The notes below the pieces were generated by a model. It was not told the DNA's origin. It searched no databases and saw nothing but the letters and a program-made list of their open reading frames with translations. A stretch of 12,648 bases of DNA from assembly GCA_002772495.1 (NCBI GenBank), contig PCSX01000033.1, positions 1-12,648 of the forward strand. The letters are read 5' to 3'. Of the stretch, positions 12,001 to 12,648 are shown piece by piece; positions within the stretch are counted from its first letter, which is position 1; each line of letters begins with the position of its first letter. This DNA is from Candidatus Vogelbacteria bacterium CG22_combo_CG10-13_8_21_14_all_37_9 (lineage in GTDB: Bacteria > Patescibacteriota > Minisyncoccia > Phycocordibacterales > XYD1-FULL-46-19). The position numbers were made by a program, and so were the translations under genes.

Positions 12001-12648
12001 TGTCGGTGGGCTACCTCGAGTCGAAGAAATTTTTGAACGACGACAGCCAAAAAATGCGGCCATTATTTCTGAAATTGATGGCGAAGTATCAGAGATTTCT
12101 AATGATGGCAAGGAATATACGATTACTATTTTAGTTGATTTAGAGAGCCGAAAGAAAAATTCTAAAACTAATGTGATTGAGTATTCAGCTCCTCAGGCTC
12201 GCACTCTATTTATTAAAACTGGTGATCGAGTGATAAAGGGACAACTCTTGACTGATGGCCCGGTAGAATTACCAGCCCTCTTTAAATTGGCTGGTCGTAA
12301 TGCCACGGAAGATTATATTATGCGGGAAATTAATGCCATTTATGAATTACAGGGTGTTAATATCGCTCGAAAACATATTGAGATCATTGTTCGTCAAATG
12401 TTTTCTCGACGAAAAATTAAAACCCCTGGCGACACTAAGTTTTCGGTTGGTGAATTAGTCGAAGAAATTGAATTATTTGAAGATAATCAACGGATTGCTA
12501 ATGATGGAGGAGAACTGGCAGTAGCCGATTCAGTCTTGCTAGGTATTTCAGAAGTGGCTTTATCGACTAGTTCCTTCTTAGCCGCGGTTTCTTTCCAGCA
12601 CACTAATCGGGTCTTAGTAGATATGGCGATTAAGGGTGGTTTGGATAA
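9083..12648 (+). CDS. rpoC: RNA polymerase beta' subunit, 3' end cut off by window edge
   Basis: This is the beta' subunit of RNA polymerase, holding the catalytic magnesium site. The frame is open for 1188 codons from the ATG at 9083 to the edge without a stop, so only the C-terminal part is missing. Landmarks in order: first zinc site with C74, C76, C89 and C92 (YECYCGKYKR, ICEKCGVEV), the lid/rudder region with LDGGRHATSDVNDLYRRVI, the catalytic NADFDGD (507-513), the bridge helix with HGSRKTLADTALNTAKAGYL, the second zinc site with C842, C914, C921 and C924, and the trigger-loop region GEPGTQLTMRTKHTGG. All key residues are present, and no frameshift or intein is seen. It follows rpoB by 15 bases with no Shine-Dalgarno sequence, so translation may depend on coupling or re-initiation. 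Confidence 0.97.
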   Translation, partial: MQTTKNKTFFSSKSGEHPTDFNAVSIKLASPERILEWSYGEVTKPETINYRSGRSERNGLFDERIFGPEKDYECYCGKYKRIRYKDIICEKCGVEVTRSIVRRDRMGHIELASPVAHIWYLRNIPSRMGLLLDLPVSELERVIYFAGYVITKVNEDEKAKVMRDLDTEFKNKFKALSTEDEKEKLKASLLDAKHQVENLREWSVLDETTYHRLSLKYGTVFEASIGAEAVFDLFKRINLDKMLVEVSNRLEKAGSLERVKLQKRFNLVKAMIRSGVRPEWMFLKVIPVIPPALRPMVALDGGRHATSDVNDLYRRVINRNNRLKKLIDLNAPEVILRNEKRILQEAVDALLDNSIRSGSAGDGAMSQAQRRPLKSLADSLRGKQGRFRQNLLGKRVDYSGRSVIVVGPELKIGQCGLPKHMALELFRPFVISKILERELAFNIRGAGRLIDESTPEVWAILEEVIEGRYVFLNRAPSLHRLSVQAFQPVLIEGNAIQLHPLVCAPFNADFDGDQMAVHVPLTERAQEEARDLIASNKNLLKPSSGDIVANMRMDIVLGCYWVTRLIEGEPGEGAYFSSPNAAIMAYDFNHLSLRAKIKIVGGKKEKYGEFSGQIFETSVGRILFNTNLPSDFGFINFEVTGKVMNRLIEDLMSKYGMDRMSDILDNLKSFGFKYATKSGITWGMDDVNVPVEKEAIIASARKEVEMLDEKFQDGLLSDRERYRLTIEVWNRTKSQIEKLILPSLPPDGPVASMLNSNARGSISQIAQMAGMKGLIINTAGHLLEYPVIPSYKEGLSPIEYFITTHGSRKTLADTALNTAKAGYLTRKLVDVSQDVIIKEADCGDKDGKTISLAYVTGFNTGLANLIKGRILLKDVLDVEGKLLFKKGHLLNLSDARVIDEAKVPEVTVRTPLTCKTIKGLCQKCYGQDLGRGHLVAVGEPVGVVAAQAIGEPGTQLTMRTKHTGGISTGGIDIVGGLPRVEEIFERRQPKNAAIISEIDGEVSEISNDGKEYTITILVDLESRKKNSKTNVIEYSAPQARTLFIKTGDRVIKGQLLTDGPVELPALFKLAGRNATEDYIMREINAIYELQGVNIARKHIEIIVRQMFSRRKIKTPGDTKFSVGELVEEIELFEDNQRIANDGGELAVADSVLLGISEVALSTSSFLAAVSFQHTNRVLVDMAIKGGLD

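Noticed and set aside
9083..12648. Intein, split or frameshift in rpoC
   Set aside because: The frame is continuous and every landmark motif follows in normal order; only the window edge cuts it.

Overview
The window looks like a piece of chromosome from a candidate-phyla-radiation (Patescibacteria-like) bacterium. The grounds are inferential: low GC, short versions of core proteins (RpoB of 1054 residues, an RNase R of about 515 residues without its N-terminal domains), a single-pass surface protein that runs into a pilin-like segment, an almost complete lack of Shine-Dalgarno sequences, and GC-rich palindromes and AT-only repeats scattered in the gaps. All five visible stop codons are TAA and no in-frame TGA is needed, so the standard bacterial code fits.

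Layout. Bases 1-1739 (minus) hold a membrane-anchored surface protein cut by the left edge. Bases 1740-1950 hold its promoter, two small inverted repeats and a G-free AT repeat. Bases 1951-3498 (minus) encode a shortened RNase R. It is divergent from rpsP (3597-4124, plus), and both appear to be driven by extended -10 promoters so close to the start codons that the mRNAs should be leaderless or nearly so. Bases 4125-4406 contain an orphan Shine-Dalgarno sequence, a strong terminator, two perfect palindromes of 44 and 46 bp, and a promoter for a KH-domain RNA-binding protein (4407-4730). A repeat and a second terminator separate that gene from trmD (4853-5617), whose coding sequence carries several hairpins. 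Bases 5618-5902 hold a nested inverted repeat, a consensus-like promoter and an intrinsic terminator or attenuator ahead of rpoB (5903-9067) and rpoC (9083 to the right edge, incomplete).

How the genes fit together. rpsP, the KH gene and trmD are the remains of the widespread rpsP-khpA-rimM-trmD-rplS cluster, but rimM and rplS are absent here and each remaining gene is separated by terminators, promoters or repeats. rpoB and rpoC form a tight pair without rplJ/rplL upstream. The theme is core translation, RNA decay, tRNA modification and transcription.

I see no defence island, CRISPR array, tRNA, rRNA or transposase. The most unusual material is the palindrome and hairpin population, including hairpins inside trmD, the paired leaderless promoters, and the structured region before rpoB.
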